Assembly: GCF_017983445.1 (NCBI RefSeq)
Contig: NZ_JAGOBJ010000001.1
Coordinates: forward strand, 437,632-501,631
Reading direction: 5' to 3'
Source of the DNA: Halomonas sp.
Lineage (GTDB): Bacteria > Pseudomonadota > Gammaproteobacteria > Pseudomonadales > Halomonadaceae
DNA: 64,000 nucleotides
Part shown: positions 51,556-61,012 of the stretch, piece after piece
Layout of the letters: each line of letters opens with the position of its first letter
How positions within the stretch are numbered: the first letter of the stretch is position 1
Translations under genes and position numbers: made by a program
Notes under the pieces: generated by a model
What the model was told of the DNA's origin: nothing
The model's input: the letters and a program-made list of their open reading frames with translations, nothing else
Database searches by the model: none

Positions 51556-51755
51556 GAAGACCTGCCAAAACGTTCAAAAATGGGTGGCTTCGGATAATAG
51601 TGCCAAAATATCGACCAATTTTGTTATTTTATCACAGTGAGTTGGAGGAATAGGCAAAAAATACGGAGTTTCGCTCATCGTTATTGAAGCTCAATCGGCG
51701 AATAATGGTCAGCCTCCTCATGGTCACGAGGATCACCGATTTAAGGAGTTTTATG

Positions 51756-52817
51756 ATGAGCCAAGCTAAATCCTATGCTGCTTTTGCCGCTGACAAACCA
51801 TTAGCGCCTTTTTCATTCGAGCGTCGTCAACCACGCGCTGACGATGTCGCTATAGAAATTCTTTACTGCGGCGTTTGCCATAGTGATCTGCACTTTGCCC
51901 AGAACGACTGGGGCATGAGCCAATACCCGGTAGTGCCTGGGCACGAAATTGTGGGCCGTGTAACCTCGGTAGGCAGCCAGGTGAGCCGGTTTAAAGCAGG
52001 CGATTTAGTCGGTGTTGGCTGCATGGTGGACTCATGCCGCACCTGTAGTGCCTGTAACGATGGCGTTGAGCAGTACTGCCTGGAGGGGTCTACCATGACC
52101 TACGGCAGTGAAGACCGACAGGATGGCACGATTACTCAGGGCGGCTATTCCGATAGCATCGTGGTGAGCGAGCATTTCGTGTTGAGCATGCCTGATGGCA
52201 TTGACCTTGCCTCAGCAGCCCCTATTTTATGCGCAGGTATCACTACCTATTCGCCGCTTAAGCACTTTGGTATCGGCAAAGGGCATAAGCTGGGCGTTAT
52301 TGGTATGGGTGGTTTGGGCCATATGGCTGTGAAACTGGCCAAGGCGCTGGGTGTAGAGGTCACTGTATTCACCCGTTCTGATGCCAAGGTGGATGAAGCC
52401 AAGCGTAATGGCGCCGACCATGTGGTGGTTTCAAGCGACCCGGCACAGATGGAAGCAGTTGCTGAAAGCTTCGATTTCATGATGGACACTGTGCCTGTTC
52501 AGCATGATCTAAACCCTTACCTAAAAGCACTTAAATACAACGGCACGCATATTCTTGTCGGTTTGCTGGAGCCTATTGAGCCCGCTATTGAAGCCTTCAA
52601 TCTGGTATTCAAGCGGCGTGTCGTAGCAGGCTCTTTAATTGGCGGCATTGCCGAAACGCAAGAGTTGCTCACGCTGTGCGCTGAGCAAAACATCACCTGT
52701 GATATCGAAATGCTGGATATCAATAATATCAACGAAGGCTTAGAGCGCATGGCAAAAGGCGATGTGCGCTACCGTTTCGTGATTGATATGGCGACCCTTA
52801 AAAATACCGCTGTCTAA
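51756..52817 (+). CDS. Zinc-dependent NAD(P) alcohol dehydrogenase / aldehyde reductase (YahK-like)
   Basis: A 353-residue zinc MDR alcohol dehydrogenase of the cinnamyl-alcohol/YahK group. The catalytic zinc ligands lie in CGVCHSDLHFA and PGHEIVG plus a late Cys (PILCAGITTYSPL). The structural zinc cysteines are in VDSCRTCSACNDGVEQYC. The nucleotide motif is VIGMGGLGHMAVKLAKALG. AAGGAG is seven bases before the second ATG of ATGATG, so 51756 is preferred. Likely role: reduction of aldehydes with NADPH, under control of the divergent AraC regulator. Confidence 0.92.
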   Translation: MSQAKSYAAFAADKPLAPFSFERRQPRADDVAIEILYCGVCHSDLHFAQNDWGMSQYPVVPGHEIVGRVTSVGSQVSRFKAGDLVGVGCMVDSCRTCSACNDGVEQYCLEGSTMTYGSEDRQDGTITQGGYSDSIVVSEHFVLSMPDGIDLASAAPILCAGITTYSPLKHFGIGKGHKLGVIGMGGLGHMAVKLAKALGVEVTVFTRSDAKVDEAKRNGADHVVVSSDPAQMEAVAESFDFMMDTVPVQHDLNPYLKALKYNGTHILVGLLEPIEPAIEAFNLVFKRRVVAGSLIGGIAETQELLTLCAEQNITCDIEMLDINNINEGLERMAKGDVRYRFVIDMATLKNTAV

Positions 52818-52839
52818 TTAAAGCAGCTGTGTTTATCCA

Positions 52840-52873
52840 CCCACCGTGTGCCTGGCACGCGGTGGGTTTTTTT
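52840..52873 (+). terminator. Terminator after the alcohol dehydrogenase
   Basis: CCACCGTGTG and CACGCGGTGG form an imperfect stem around CCTGG, followed by GTTTTTTT. Confidence 0.88.
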
Positions 52874-52916
52874 ATTCGCTGCCTTATACATAGGTCGATA
52901 GCCCGCCATATTGTGC

Positions 52917-52943
52917 TCCAGCTTGGTTTATTCTTGCCGATAC
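52917..52943 (+). promoter_or_regulatory. Sigma-28-like promoter of chemoreceptor 3
   Basis: TCCAGCTT (52917-52924), an 11-base spacer, GCCGATAC (52936-52943): 5/8 and 7/8 matches to the FliA consensus with exact spacing, 42 bases before the start codon. Confidence 0.7.
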
Positions 52944-52985
52944 CTAATAAAACGATTTATAAAAAAAAGCACAGGGATCAATAGC

Positions 52986-54668
52986 ATGAAGCACCTATCT
53001 ATTAAATGGAGTTTGACTGCTGCGTTAGCCTTGATGGTACTTATGATTGGGCTGATCAGCGGGTTAGGATTTTATGCCAACCACACAAGCTCCCAAGCCT
53101 TGGAGGAGCTTACCGATGTCAATGTGCGGTTAACCAATCTGGCTAACCGCACGCAGGTAAACGCACTCAGAGCGCAAACGTTTCTAGATCGCTTTGCGAG
53201 TTTTAGTACTCAAGGCAACCCTGAGAAAGGTCAGGAAAGTTTGCAGCTTGCTTCTGAAGCTCTTGCAGCAGCACAAGCGCGCTTTGAGGAATTTCAGGCG
53301 TTACCAGTACCTCCTGAGAGTGAGCTTGCCACCTACCGCAATGCCATTATCAGTACCTATGAGATGTTTGTGACAGAAGGTATGTTGCCGTTACTGGAGG
53401 AGCCGCCGTTTCAGATTCAGCGCCGTCAGGAAGCGCTGGGGGAAAGTGGGGCGCAGTTGGATAGTGCCATGAATCGCTTTATCACTTATACCGAGGCACG
53501 CGGGCAGGATGTCATTGACCAGGTAGACTCTCTGGCAAGTGTCGTAGGCACCATGGCGATTGCGCTATTACTCATATCGTTATTAGCGGCCGTGGTTATT
53601 CGAATGGCGATGATGCGAGGCGTTGTATTGCCGCTTAATCAGGCAATTGCTCATTTTTCCAATATTGCCGATGGCGACCTTACCGGCCATATCGAGGCAA
53701 AAGGACGCAACGAAGTAGGGCAGTTATTTAGCGCCCTGGCATCAATGCAGGCCAAACTAAAAGCGCTCGTTCTTACCTTACGAAGCAATAGTGAAAGTGT
53801 CTTTAGCGGCGCAGGCGAGATCTCGGTAGGAAGCCAGGATCTCTCTTCACGAACGGAGCAGCAAGCCTCGGCGCTTCAGCAGACTGCATCAAGTATGGAA
53901 GAGATGTCGACCACCGTGAGCAAAAATGCCGAAACGGCTGAAACCGCCGATCAACTATCGGTGGCCGCCTCGCAGTCTGCCAGGGCAGGCGGCGAAGAGG
54001 TTCAGCACACGGTACAGTTGATGCGTGACATTGCGGCCAGCGCCAATCGCGTTAACGATATTATCGGCGTGATCGACTCGATTGCTTTTCAAACCAACAT
54101 TCTGGCGCTTAACGCGTCGGTGGAAGCTGCGAGAGCCGGCGAGCAAGGGCGAGGGTTTGCAGTCGTCGCCAGTGAGGTTCGCTTACTTGCCACCCGCAGT
54201 GCTGAATCAGCCAAGGAAATTCGTGGCTTAATTGAGCAAACGACATCGCAAATTACAGGCGGCGCCGCACAGGCTGAACGCAGTGGGCAGACCATTCAAC
54301 AAACAGTTCAGGCGATCGGCCAGGTAACCGCCCTAATGAACGAAATTTCGACGGCAAGTCGCGAGCAAAACGGTGGTATAGAGCAAATAAACGCGGCGCT
54401 GACTGAAATGGATTCAGTTACCCAGCAAAATGCTGCGCTGGTGCAACAAACCAGTGCCGCCGCCGGGGCGCTTGAGGATCAGGCGCGTCAATTAGCCGAA
54501 CTCATGGCAACTTTTCGCCTTGATGAGCAGGCAGGTCATGCGTCAGCACATTCGACACCCTCTGCACTACCTACATCGCGATTCATCGAGACACGTTCTT
54601 CTACTGAAAAGCCTTCCCGGAAGATTGCCGTCAAAGAAGCGACCGCTGATCAGTGGGATGAGTTTTAA
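52986..54668 (+). CDS. Methyl-accepting chemotaxis protein 3 with CheR-tether pentapeptide
   Basis: A 560-residue chemoreceptor: TM1 at about residues 8-32 ([20 protein letters not shown]), a four-helix periplasmic sensor of about 150 residues, TM2 near 190-215 ([20 protein letters not shown]), HAMP, and a signalling domain with the tip [37 protein letters not shown]. The last residues QWDEF fit the x-W-x-x-F tether that recruits CheR/CheB, as in Tar and Tsr. It is not closely related to receptors 1 and 2. The ATG at 52986 is chosen because 25 upstream codons overlap the sigma-28-like promoter. Confidence 0.93.
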   Translation: MKHLSIKWSLTAALALMVLMIGLISGLGFYANHTSSQALEELTDVNVRLTNLANRTQVNALRAQTFLDRFASFSTQGNPEKGQESLQLASEALAAAQARFEEFQALPVPPESELATYRNAIISTYEMFVTEGMLPLLEEPPFQIQRRQEALGESGAQLDSAMNRFITYTEARGQDVIDQVDSLASVVGTMAIALLLISLLAAVVIRMAMMRGVVLPLNQAIAHFSNIADGDLTGHIEAKGRNEVGQLFSALASMQAKLKALVLTLRSNSESVFSGAGEISVGSQDLSSRTEQQASALQQTASSMEEMSTTVSKNAETAETADQLSVAASQSARAGGEEVQHTVQLMRDIAASANRVNDIIGVIDSIAFQTNILALNASVEAARAGEQGRGFAVVASEVRLLATRSAESAKEIRGLIEQTTSQITGGAAQAERSGQTIQQTVQAIGQVTALMNEISTASREQNGGIEQINAALTEMDSVTQQNAALVQQTSAAAGALEDQARQLAELMATFRLDEQAGHASAHSTPSALPTSRFIETRSSTEKPSRKIAVKEATADQWDEF

Positions 54669-54690
54669 ATAACGGGTCGAGTATCCTGTC

Positions 54691-54726
54691 TGACCGGGCT
54701 TTATCTAGTTTTAATTAGCCCGGTCA
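54691..54726. terminator. Hairpin between chemoreceptor 3 and the methyltransferase
   Basis: TGACCGGGCT and AGCCCGGTCA give ten base pairs around a T-rich 16-base loop between convergent genes; there is no T run after it. Confidence 0.65.
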
Positions 54727-54761
54727 GAGTGCTAAGCGGAATGTCTTCTGAGTGGAAAGAA

Positions 54762-55529
54762 TCAAACGTGGGCCGATACCCGCAAGCGTACGTAGTCAGC
54801 GGTCCAATTGCCCTGGCCATCGCTTAAACTATGGCTCAGCAACATGATGGTGTTATCAATTATAGAGTGGCGAAGATCCTCTTCCAGCCCATGTAAAAAC
54901 GGGCTGGCAAAGGTTTCAATCCATCCCGCCATGCCCGTGGGTAACGCGGTAGGGCGGGGAATTAGCTCAATGGAATCCACCTGAAACCCAACGGTTTGTA
55001 ACAAATGAGCGTACTCTTCAGTGGTTGGGAAATACCATGGATGCCGTCCGCGGGCGCTGATCCCGCGAAACTGAAGCGACGCAATCAACGCGGTACAAAT
55101 AGCCGCAACGTTACCGTGCCCACCAAACTCAGCGACAAACCGGCCACCCGGTTTCAGTGCGCGCTTAACGCCGGACAGTACCGCCTGTGGATCAAGCATC
55201 CAATGCAGAGCAGCGTTACTAAAAACAGCGTCGAACTCGTGATCAAACGGAAGATCATGCGCATCAACCTGGCGCGCGGTAATACCGCGCTGACGGGTGG
55301 CTTCTACCATCTCTGCTGAAGTATCAACGCCTAACACATCAGCGCCGAGCTCCACCAATCGCTCGGTCAAGGCGCCGTCACCGCAGCCCAGGTCTAAAAT
55401 ACGTTGTCCCGGTTGAGGTGAGAGCAGCTTAACGACATCGCTACCCAGCTTGGGCACAAAGTCAGCGTTTTTAGCATATTGACCAGCATCCCACTCCTGG
55501 CCAGGTGCACTCGACGTAATGTTATTCAT
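54762..55529 (-). CDS. Class I SAM-dependent methyltransferase (trans-aconitate methyltransferase-like)
   Basis: A 255-residue methyltransferase. Motif I is RILDLGCGDGALTERLVELG (about residues 43-62). Later motifs are DAVFSNAALHWMLDPQAVLS and RALKPGGRFVAEFGGHGNV. The layout (Asn-x-Ala-x-His-Trp) recalls Tam and related carboxyl methyltransferases, but the substrate is not certain. There is no strong ribosome binding site (GGAAGCCGCC). Convergent with chemoreceptor 3. Confidence 0.88.
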   Translation of the reverse strand: MNNITSSAPGQEWDAGQYAKNADFVPKLGSDVVKLLSPQPGQRILDLGCGDGALTERLVELGADVLGVDTSAEMVEATRQRGITARQVDAHDLPFDHEFDAVFSNAALHWMLDPQAVLSGVKRALKPGGRFVAEFGGHGNVAAICTALIASLQFRGISARGRHPWYFPTTEEYAHLLQTVGFQVDSIELIPRPTALPTGMAGWIETFASPFLHGLEEDLRHSIIDNTIMLLSHSLSDGQGNWTADYVRLRVSAHV

Positions 55530-56012
55530 GGCGGCTTCCTAGCATCGTTATATTTCAAGGGGAGTATAAAGAGTATAGCCTGCGGCGGTATAACATCATT
55601 GCCAATCAGAAAAAGAGCTTATTTTTTAAGTGTATGGCCATCTTTTCTTCACCATCGATAACCCTCAGGCTATTAATTCGCTATCTGAGCCATCTAAGAA
55701 TTTAGCTGTTTTGAATTACTCTCTGCATTTGACCTGTCGCTAAAGCTAAAGCTAAAGCAGAATTAGTTATTTTTTCGACAGGGTCATCGTAGGGTAAGTT
55801 CGCAATCACATGTCGCTAACAGTCTCGTCTGTGTTTAATTTCAGGAGCTATGCGATTGCCTCGCTTCTTATCTGTCATCTTTGCTGCTGTAGCGGATAGC
55901 AGGAAAGACCACTGTGGTTATAAGCAGTAGGGCTTATTACTGCTACCTTGATAGGTAGGCTAATCAATATGCAGACTAGTAAATAGGGAAACTAGAAAAC
56001 AGGAGGCCGACC
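55530..56012. other. Gene-free stretch upstream of the DksA-like gene
   Basis: No convincing gene. It contains a GCTAAA hexamer three times in tandem (55739-55756), enclosed by CCTGTCG (55733-55739) and CGACAGG (55776-55782), a small hairpin CTACC/GGTAG near 55938-55954, and the promoters of the divergent flanking genes. A 26-codon frame at 55850-55930 was judged too weak. Confidence 0.5.
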
Positions 56013-56279
56013 ATGGCAGGTGGATGGGCAAAGGATGGTGCCGAACAAGAGCAAATCGAAAGAACGCTGGACGATGCTGTTGAGCTTGCTCGCAGTCGGT
56101 TGCCGAGGGGTGAAAGCCGTAAGCATTGTGAAGAGTGCGATGACGTAATTCCTGAAGCGCGCCGTATTGCGGTTCCTGGTGTTCAGCTATGCGTTGCTTG
56201 TCAGAACGAGCACGATAAAAAACAGTCGAACGCTAGTAGCTATAATCGTCGGGGTAGTAAAGACAGCCAGCTGCGTTAG
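56013..56279 (+). CDS. DksA/TraR-type C4 zinc-finger protein (YbiI-like)
   Basis: An 88-residue protein with a four-cysteine zinc finger of the TraR/DksA type: HCEECDDVIPEARRIAVPGV then CVACQNEHD. The N-terminal 35 residues form a short acidic helix (DDAVELARSRLPRG) in place of the long coiled coil of DksA. Short members such as YbiI and TraR may act on the RNA polymerase secondary channel; for this size class that is not shown. CAGGAGGCCGACC precedes the ATG. Confidence 0.88.
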   Translation: MAGGWAKDGAEQEQIERTLDDAVELARSRLPRGESRKHCEECDDVIPEARRIAVPGVQLCVACQNEHDKKQSNASSYNRRGSKDSQLR

Positions 56280-56392
56280 CGGACCTATCCGCTTATCCAT
56301 ATTTGAAAAAGCGTTTAGCGGTAGGATAACGGCGCTATGCTGTGCGATTCTAGTGCTCGATAAGCGATACTGATCCATATAGGCGAGAAAAC

Positions 56393-57124
56393 ATGAACGA
56401 CGTTATTAAACTTTTGAAATCCCACCGCTCCATTCGAAAATTCAGTGACCGCCTGATTGCGCGCGAGTTGCTGATTGAACTTATTCAAGCGGGCCAAGGT
56501 GCGGCAACGTCCAGTCATGTTCAGGCGTACACAGTTATCCATGTCAAAAATTCAGCTAACCGTGAGCAGATTGCTGAGCTGGCGGGTGGGCAGTCTTATA
56601 TTGCCAGTTGTTCGGACTTTCTGGTCTTCTGTGCTGATATGAAACGTCCAACCGAGGCGTCTGAGCGAGTAGGTTCAAACGTAGTACGTGGTATGACTGA
56701 GCAGTTGCTGGTGGCTACTGTGGATACCGCTTTAATGGCGCAGAATGTCGCGACAGCCGCCGAGTCAGAAGGGCTAGGTATTTGTTATATCGGCGGCATT
56801 CGAAATAATCCGCAGGCTATCAGTGATCTTTTAAAGCTGCCTGAGCATGTTTACCCAGTATTTGGCATGTGCCTTGGCTACCCGGCTCACGAGCCAGAGG
56901 TAAAACCCCGCCTGCCGGTTGAAGCGATTTTAAAAGAAGACTATTACACCGACGACAGTGCACAGGTGCAAGCGTTTGATGACACCATGCAGGCGTATTA
57001 TCAATCACGTAGCAGTGGTAATAAGGACTCTGATTGGTCGCAAAACCTGAAGCCGCTGTTCGATAACAAGCTGCGTCCGCATATGCGTGACTTCCTGATT
57101 GAGCGCGGCTTTGAAATGAAATAA
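56393..57124 (+). CDS. nfsA: Oxygen-insensitive NADPH nitroreductase NfsA
   Basis: A 243-residue FMN-dependent nitroreductase of the NfsA/FRP group, which reduces nitro-aromatics and quinones by two electrons with NADPH. Diagnostic segments are LLKSHRSIRKFSDRLI at the N-terminus, AATSSHVQAYTVIHV, MAQNVATAAESEGLGICYIG and PEHVYPVFGMCLGYPAH. Length fits E. coli NfsA (240). AGGCGAGAAAAC precedes the ATG. A stand-alone gene. Confidence 0.92.
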   Translation: MNDVIKLLKSHRSIRKFSDRLIARELLIELIQAGQGAATSSHVQAYTVIHVKNSANREQIAELAGGQSYIASCSDFLVFCADMKRPTEASERVGSNVVRGMTEQLLVATVDTALMAQNVATAAESEGLGICYIGGIRNNPQAISDLLKLPEHVYPVFGMCLGYPAHEPEVKPRLPVEAILKEDYYTDDSAQVQAFDDTMQAYYQSRSSGNKDSDWSQNLKPLFDNKLRPHMRDFLIERGFEMK

Positions 57125-57254
57125 AGCGGTGGCTGGTCAACGCAACGGCAAGGGCTACTGTTGGGTGACTTGATTTACTTCGTGAACGGCCTAATTCACT
57201 GTGGCCTTGGGGCTGCAGTGATAACCTGAAAGCTGCCGTTGTCGAGGAAGTATT

Positions 57255-57833
57255 ATGTATAAGCTACAAACGGGTGTGGGTTTAGTACTGGTTGCGTCGC
57301 TATTGATCGCTGGTTGTGGGGGGGAGGAGAACGAGCCGCTTCGTGAGCGCTCTGAGCCGTTATCTACTCGTGTTCAATCCATTGATGCACCAGCAAACGT
57401 TGAGCAGGTATCGGTCGCACCCTTAGAGGTGGCGATCTCGACGTCTGTTTCTTTACGAACTGACCGTCGTTTAATGGTAGAAGGCGAAACAAATTTACCT
57501 GACCAGGCACAGGTGCAGGTAATTGTAGAGCGTGAAGTAAGTCGGGTTCGTTGGCATGCCCGGGCAAACGTAGACGGTGGTCATTTTAGTGCAGGGCCGT
57601 TCGGCTCGGGAAGTGGTTTGCCGGATGGCGCTTATATAGTAAGCGTGCAGCTTTCTGAAGCGAGCGTACAGCCTGGCGTTGTGCAAGAGCGCATTGGCCG
57701 CCGTGGCGAGCATTTGGCAGGAGAGCTTGTGAGCCAATCCCGCCATGGGTTAGGCCAGATGGCCACCTACTCACGCCGTTTCTTGGTGGGGGATGAACCA
57801 AGACGAACACGTGACCAGGTGGAGATACATTAA
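57255..57833 (+). CDS. Predicted lipoprotein of unknown function
   Basis: A 192-residue lipoprotein precursor: hydrophobic signal segment (VGLVLVASLLIAGC) with lipobox LIAG-C and the lipidated cysteine at residue 21, followed by GGEENEP. The rest looks like a beta-rich domain (TSVSLRTDRRLMVEGETNLP; QVQVIVEREVSRVRWHARAN; GLPDGAYIVSVQLSEASVQP), suggesting an Ig-like fold. No Asp is present at +2, so outer-membrane sorting is expected (inference). No family name is recognised. GAGGAAGTATT precedes the ATG. Confidence 0.82.
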   Translation: MYKLQTGVGLVLVASLLIAGCGGEENEPLRERSEPLSTRVQSIDAPANVEQVSVAPLEVAISTSVSLRTDRRLMVEGETNLPDQAQVQVIVEREVSRVRWHARANVDGGHFSAGPFGSGSGLPDGAYIVSVQLSEASVQPGVVQERIGRRGEHLAGELVSQSRHGLGQMATYSRRFLVGDEPRRTRDQVEIH

Positions 57834-57856
57834 AAAATACGGGGGAGGGAGATGCT

Positions 57857-58381
57857 TTAGACAGAACGCCAATGGGCGAGTAGTACGGCGTGAATAGCAG
57901 TGTCAGAGGGCGCTTTTGCAAAGTGCTCAAGGACAAAGCGATCATCACGTTTTACAAGGTAATGCCCTGCTTTATGGAACACGTGTGTCGGGCCTAATAA
58001 CAGAAGATCATTCGCTGCAACGGGAGCGAAATCTGTGTCTGGACCGGGCGTTGCCATAACGCATGGCGCCTTCCAATCAATGTTTAGAGATAGGTGGTGC
58101 GGCACGGTGATTGTCGTTGCCTGTACCTGTTCCCAGGGGAGGGGGCCGGTGTGCGTCAACGTCAATAGTTGAGGAGCGGTGTCACCTTCTAACAGGGTAG
58201 CAAGCGAACAGTCGAGCGCCTCGGCTAGTGCGACTAAGCGCTCGTGACCAATTTGCTTGATTGCTCCTGATTCCCAATAAGAAATAGTGACATCCGACAC
58301 GCCAACGTTACGTGCTAAGGCAGCTTTATTGAGCTTGGCCCTAAGCCGCAATTGCTTGATACGTGAGCCTAGCGATTCCAT
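57857..58381 (-). CDS. XRE-family regulator with LexA/CI-like C-terminal domain
   Basis: A 174-residue regulator. Residues 1-65 are a Cro/CI helix-turn-helix (RIKQLRLRAKLNKAALARNV; SDVTISYWESGAIKQIGHER). The C-terminal half (FAPVAANDLLLLGPTHVFHK; GHYLVKRDDRFVLEHFAK) resembles the S24/LexA beta-fold, but the Ser-Met-x-Pro catalytic box is missing, so self-cleavage is not expected. Phage-like in type, yet no other phage gene is near. It is divergent from gltX and convergent with the lipoprotein gene. Confidence 0.84.
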   Translation of the reverse strand: MESLGSRIKQLRLRAKLNKAALARNVGVSDVTISYWESGAIKQIGHERLVALAEALDCSLATLLEGDTAPQLLTLTHTGPLPWEQVQATTITVPHHLSLNIDWKAPCVMATPGPDTDFAPVAANDLLLLGPTHVFHKAGHYLVKRDDRFVLEHFAKAPSDTAIHAVLLAHWRSV

Positions 58382-58606
58382 TTCGATTTCCTATAAATGA
58401 GCTTTATCAGCTCGTTCTGTTTACTTCCACCGCAAATGCGGTGATGTGGGCATGCTTGGTGCGTTTAAACACTTTTTATCAGCATGATCGCCGATCATAG
58501 GCGCAGCGCCATACTAAGCGATTGTGCTATATCGCGCATCTTGTAATCTATAACCTTATGACTTTTTATATGACGCTTTTATAAGCCAGTCGTTCCCTTT
58601 ATGACG

Positions 58607-58635
58607 CTGTTGGTTGCGCGTAGGGTAGGTATAAT
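58607..58635 (+). promoter_or_regulatory. Sigma-70-like promoter of gltX
   Basis: A perfect -10 TATAAT at 58630-58635 with a weak -35 CTGTTG (58607-58612) at a 17-base spacing, about 34 bases before the gltX start. The rest of the 58382-58606 gap shows nothing coding. Confidence 0.6.
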
Positions 58636-58668
58636 ATCGCTACGCTTTCTCGCTATAAGGATGTCTTG

Positions 58669-60147
58669 ATGACCGTACGTACTCGCATTGCACCTTCTCC
58701 GACAGGGGACCCTCACGTTGGTACGGCCTATATCGCGCTGTTCAATTTATGCTTTGCGCGTCAGCATGGCGGGCAGTTTATCTTGCGCATTGAGGACACG
58801 GATCGCGTGCGCTCCACGCCTGAGTCAGAGCAGATGATTCTTGATTCCTTGCGCTGGCTAGGTCTTGAATGGGATGAAGGCCCCGATGTTGGCGGCCCGC
58901 ACGGCCCTTATCGGCAAAGTGAACGTGGCGATATCTATGCGAAGTACGCTCAGCAGTTGTTGGATGCCGGGTATGCCTTTAAATGTTACCGCACCGCTGA
59001 AGAGCTGGATGAGCTGCGTGAATCCCGCAAGGCAGAAGGTTTGCAGTTGGCTCTGAAGCCCAGCGATCTGGCTCTGGACGAGGCCGAAGTGGCGCGTCGC
59101 GAGCAGGAAAACTGGCCTTACGTGGTACGTATGAAGGTGCCCAGCGAAGGCGTCTGCGTGGTTAACGATATGCTGCGCGGTACGATTGAAGTGGAGTGGG
59201 CTCAAGTCGATGCGCAGATACTGCTCAAGTCTGACGGAATGCCTACCTATCATCTGGCGAACGTCGTCGATGATCATTTAATGGGCATTACCCACGTTTT
59301 ACGCGGCGAAGAATGGATTAACTCGGCCCCCAAGCATCAGCTGTTGTATGAATACTTTGGCTGGGATATGCCCGAGCTATGTCATATGCCGCTTTTGCGC
59401 AACCCCGACAAGTCCAAGCTTTCCAAACGTAAAAACCCTACGTCGATTAATTACTACCGCCGAATGGGCTTTTTACCTCAGGCGGTGACCAATTACCTGG
59501 GCCGTATGGGCTGGTCCATGCCGGATGAGCGTGAGAAGTTCAGCCTATCCGATATGATGGCCGAGTTTGATATTCAGCGGGTATCGCTAGGCGGGCCGGT
59601 ATTTGATCTTGAAAAGCTCACTTGGCTCAACGGCGTTTATATCCGTGAGGACCTAGATGACGACGCGCTGCTTAATGCACTGCGCGAATGGGCGTTCAAC
59701 GACGCCTATGTGAAGCAGATTCTGCCGCAGGTACGTCCTCGGGTAGAAACGCTTTCACAAGTAATGCCGCTGGCCGGGCATTTCTTCTCTGGGTTGCCTG
59801 CGCTTAGCGAAGATGATTTCGATAGCGTGAAGCTGGATAAAGACGCGTTGGTAAAACTGTTGCAGTTCCTGGTATGGCGTCTTGAAGTCGTGCCTGCCTG
59901 GCATAAAGAAGCCTTATTGGAAGAGGTGAAAGGTCTTGCTGAGCACTTTGAGCTTAAAATGAAGGCGTTCCTGGCACCTGTCTTTATCGCCATTACGGGA
60001 AGTACCTCAAGTACGTCCGTTATGGATGCCATGGCTATTCTAGGCTCGGACGTAACCCGCGCGCGCCTGCGCAGTGCCATTGATGTGCTGGGCGGCGTTT
60101 CCAAGAAGCAGGCGAAACGCTTCGAGAAAGAGTATCGGGATCTGTAA
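58669..60147 (+). CDS. gltX: Glutamyl-tRNA synthetase
   Basis: A 492-residue class I aminoacyl-tRNA synthetase that charges tRNA-Glu. The HIGH-type motif appears as [20 protein letters not shown], and the KMSKS loop is KLSKR at residues 250-254. [20 protein letters not shown] and the helical anticodon-binding C-terminus (about 330-490) are typical. The ATG at 58669 is preferred over the adjacent TTG; AAGGA lies upstream. A tRNA-Glu gene lies just downstream, past tRNA-Ala, so enzyme and substrate are neighbours. Confidence 0.96.
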   Translation: MTVRTRIAPSPTGDPHVGTAYIALFNLCFARQHGGQFILRIEDTDRVRSTPESEQMILDSLRWLGLEWDEGPDVGGPHGPYRQSERGDIYAKYAQQLLDAGYAFKCYRTAEELDELRESRKAEGLQLALKPSDLALDEAEVARREQENWPYVVRMKVPSEGVCVVNDMLRGTIEVEWAQVDAQILLKSDGMPTYHLANVVDDHLMGITHVLRGEEWINSAPKHQLLYEYFGWDMPELCHMPLLRNPDKSKLSKRKNPTSINYYRRMGFLPQAVTNYLGRMGWSMPDEREKFSLSDMMAEFDIQRVSLGGPVFDLEKLTWLNGVYIREDLDDDALLNALREWAFNDAYVKQILPQVRPRVETLSQVMPLAGHFFSGLPALSEDDFDSVKLDKDALVKLLQFLVWRLEVVPAWHKEALLEEVKGLAEHFELKMKAFLAPVFIAITGSTSSTSVMDAMAILGSDVTRARLRSAIDVLGGVSKKQAKRFEKEYRDL

Positions 60148-60170
60148 ATCGTTAAGCTGACTTCTGGAAA

Positions 60171-60212
60171 AAACGCCATTCCTTTGTAACGATTCAGAGG
60201 GTGGCGTTTTCC
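60171..60212 (+). terminator. Terminator after gltX
   Basis: AAAACGCCA (60171-60179) and TGGCGTTTT (60203-60211) form the stem, with the T run partly within the stem. Confidence 0.75.
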
Positions 60213-60226
60213 TGATATTGAGAGGT

Positions 60227-60257
60227 TGACGAAGGCAAATGTAATCAGTACTATACG
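60227..60257 (+). promoter_or_regulatory. Promoter of the tRNA pair
   Basis: TTGACG near 60227 and CTATAC/TATACG near 60251-60257 at an 18-19 base spacing, about 20 bases before tRNA-Ala. Confidence 0.6.
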
Positions 60258-60276
60258 CTCCGTCTTCAAGACATGT

Positions 60277-60352
60277 GGGGCCTTAGCTCAGCTGGGAGAG
60301 CGCAACACTGGCAGTGTTGAGGTCAGCGGTTCGATCCCGCTAGGCTCCACCA
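60277..60352 (+). tRNA. tRNA-Ala (anticodon GGC)
   Basis: A 76-base cloverleaf: acceptor GGGGCCT/AGGCTCC with encoded ACCA end, D arm GCTCAGCTGGGAGAGC, anticodon stem CAACA/TGTTG around loop CTGGCAG (anticodon GGC, reading GCC/GCU), T arm with GGTTCGATCCC. The G-U pair at position 3:70 is present (G3 opposite T), the identity element for alanine. Confidence 0.97.
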
Positions 60353-60374
60353 ATTAGTTGGATTTGTCTGTAAC

Positions 60375-60450
60375 GTCCCATTCGTCTAGTGGTCTAGGAC
60401 ACCGCCCTTTCACGGCGGTAACAGGGGTTCGAACCCCCTATGGGACGCCA
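60375..60450 (+). tRNA. tRNA-Glu (anticodon TTC)
   Basis: A 76-base cloverleaf: acceptor GTCCCAT/ATGGGAC with encoded GCCA end, anticodon stem CCGCC/GGCGG around loop CTTTCAC (anticodon TTC), T arm GGGGTTCGAACCCC. It lies 22 bases after tRNA-Ala and was probably made from the same precursor. Confidence 0.97.
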
Positions 60451-61012
60451 TCTCTTTTGTATACTCCCTATTCTGATATTGATGTAGCAATGAGTTCCTT
60501 CATTTGCTGCGTTTTTGCTTGCCCGTTATCCTGTAAAACCGCTAAATCCTCACTTTATTTGAGTTTTTTTTGCTTGACTTGTCCACTTTTGGTGATCCTT
60601 GGCGAAGGTTGTGCACAACCTCTTGCTGCATCCGCGAAAAATATTCAAATTAGCTTATTTTCTTTAAAAACAACAAGTTATAAGAGATCAAAAAATAACC
60701 AATCTAAGGCTAGGTCACTGTTCATGGCGATTGTGGGGCATTCACGAGAGGTTATAAACAAGCTTATCCACAGATAGTGTGGAAAACATTTTTCTACCTT
60801 TGCTCCTCAAAAAGTCAAGCGCTATTACGGCATCTTCCTAGCGTTTTAGCTGGTGCTTTCGTCTACTGCAGGCGCTGGCTGTAACGCTTTGAACAGGCCC
60901 AGGTCGATATCGGGTCAAGACGCGCAGAATGCTCGCCTGAAGCACGCGTGCATAACGTTCAGGTATTGGCTTGTGATAGTAGAAAAGTAGCCTTATAGAA
61001 GCAGAAGGCGCT
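60451..61012. other. AT-rich gene-free stretch with DnaA-box-like sites
   Basis: A 560-base region without a plausible gene. It contains an exact DnaA box TTATCCACA (60764-60772) and, six bases on, its inverted partner TGTGGAAAA (60778-60786, TTTTCCACA on the other strand). Weaker versions are TTGTCCACT (60579-60587), the 14-base palindrome GGTTGTGCACAACC (60607-60620) and TTATAAACA (60752-60760). AT-rich runs at 60638-60700 lie between them. It might be a DnaA-binding or replication-related site, or chance in AT-rich spacer. Confidence 0.4.

Noticed and set aside
55850-55930. 26-codon frame after AGGAG in the 55.5-56.0 kb spacer
   Set aside because: Spacing between AGGAG and ATG is only about two bases and the peptide has no recognisable feature.
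57857-58381. XRE/CI-like regulator considered as a prophage marker
   Set aside because: No integrase, attachment site or other phage gene is nearby; flanking genes are ordinary chromosomal genes.
60358-60777. Open frame of 139 codons over tRNA-Glu and the following spacer
   Set aside because: It runs through the whole tRNA-Glu gene; composition is not protein-like and no ribosome binding site is seen.
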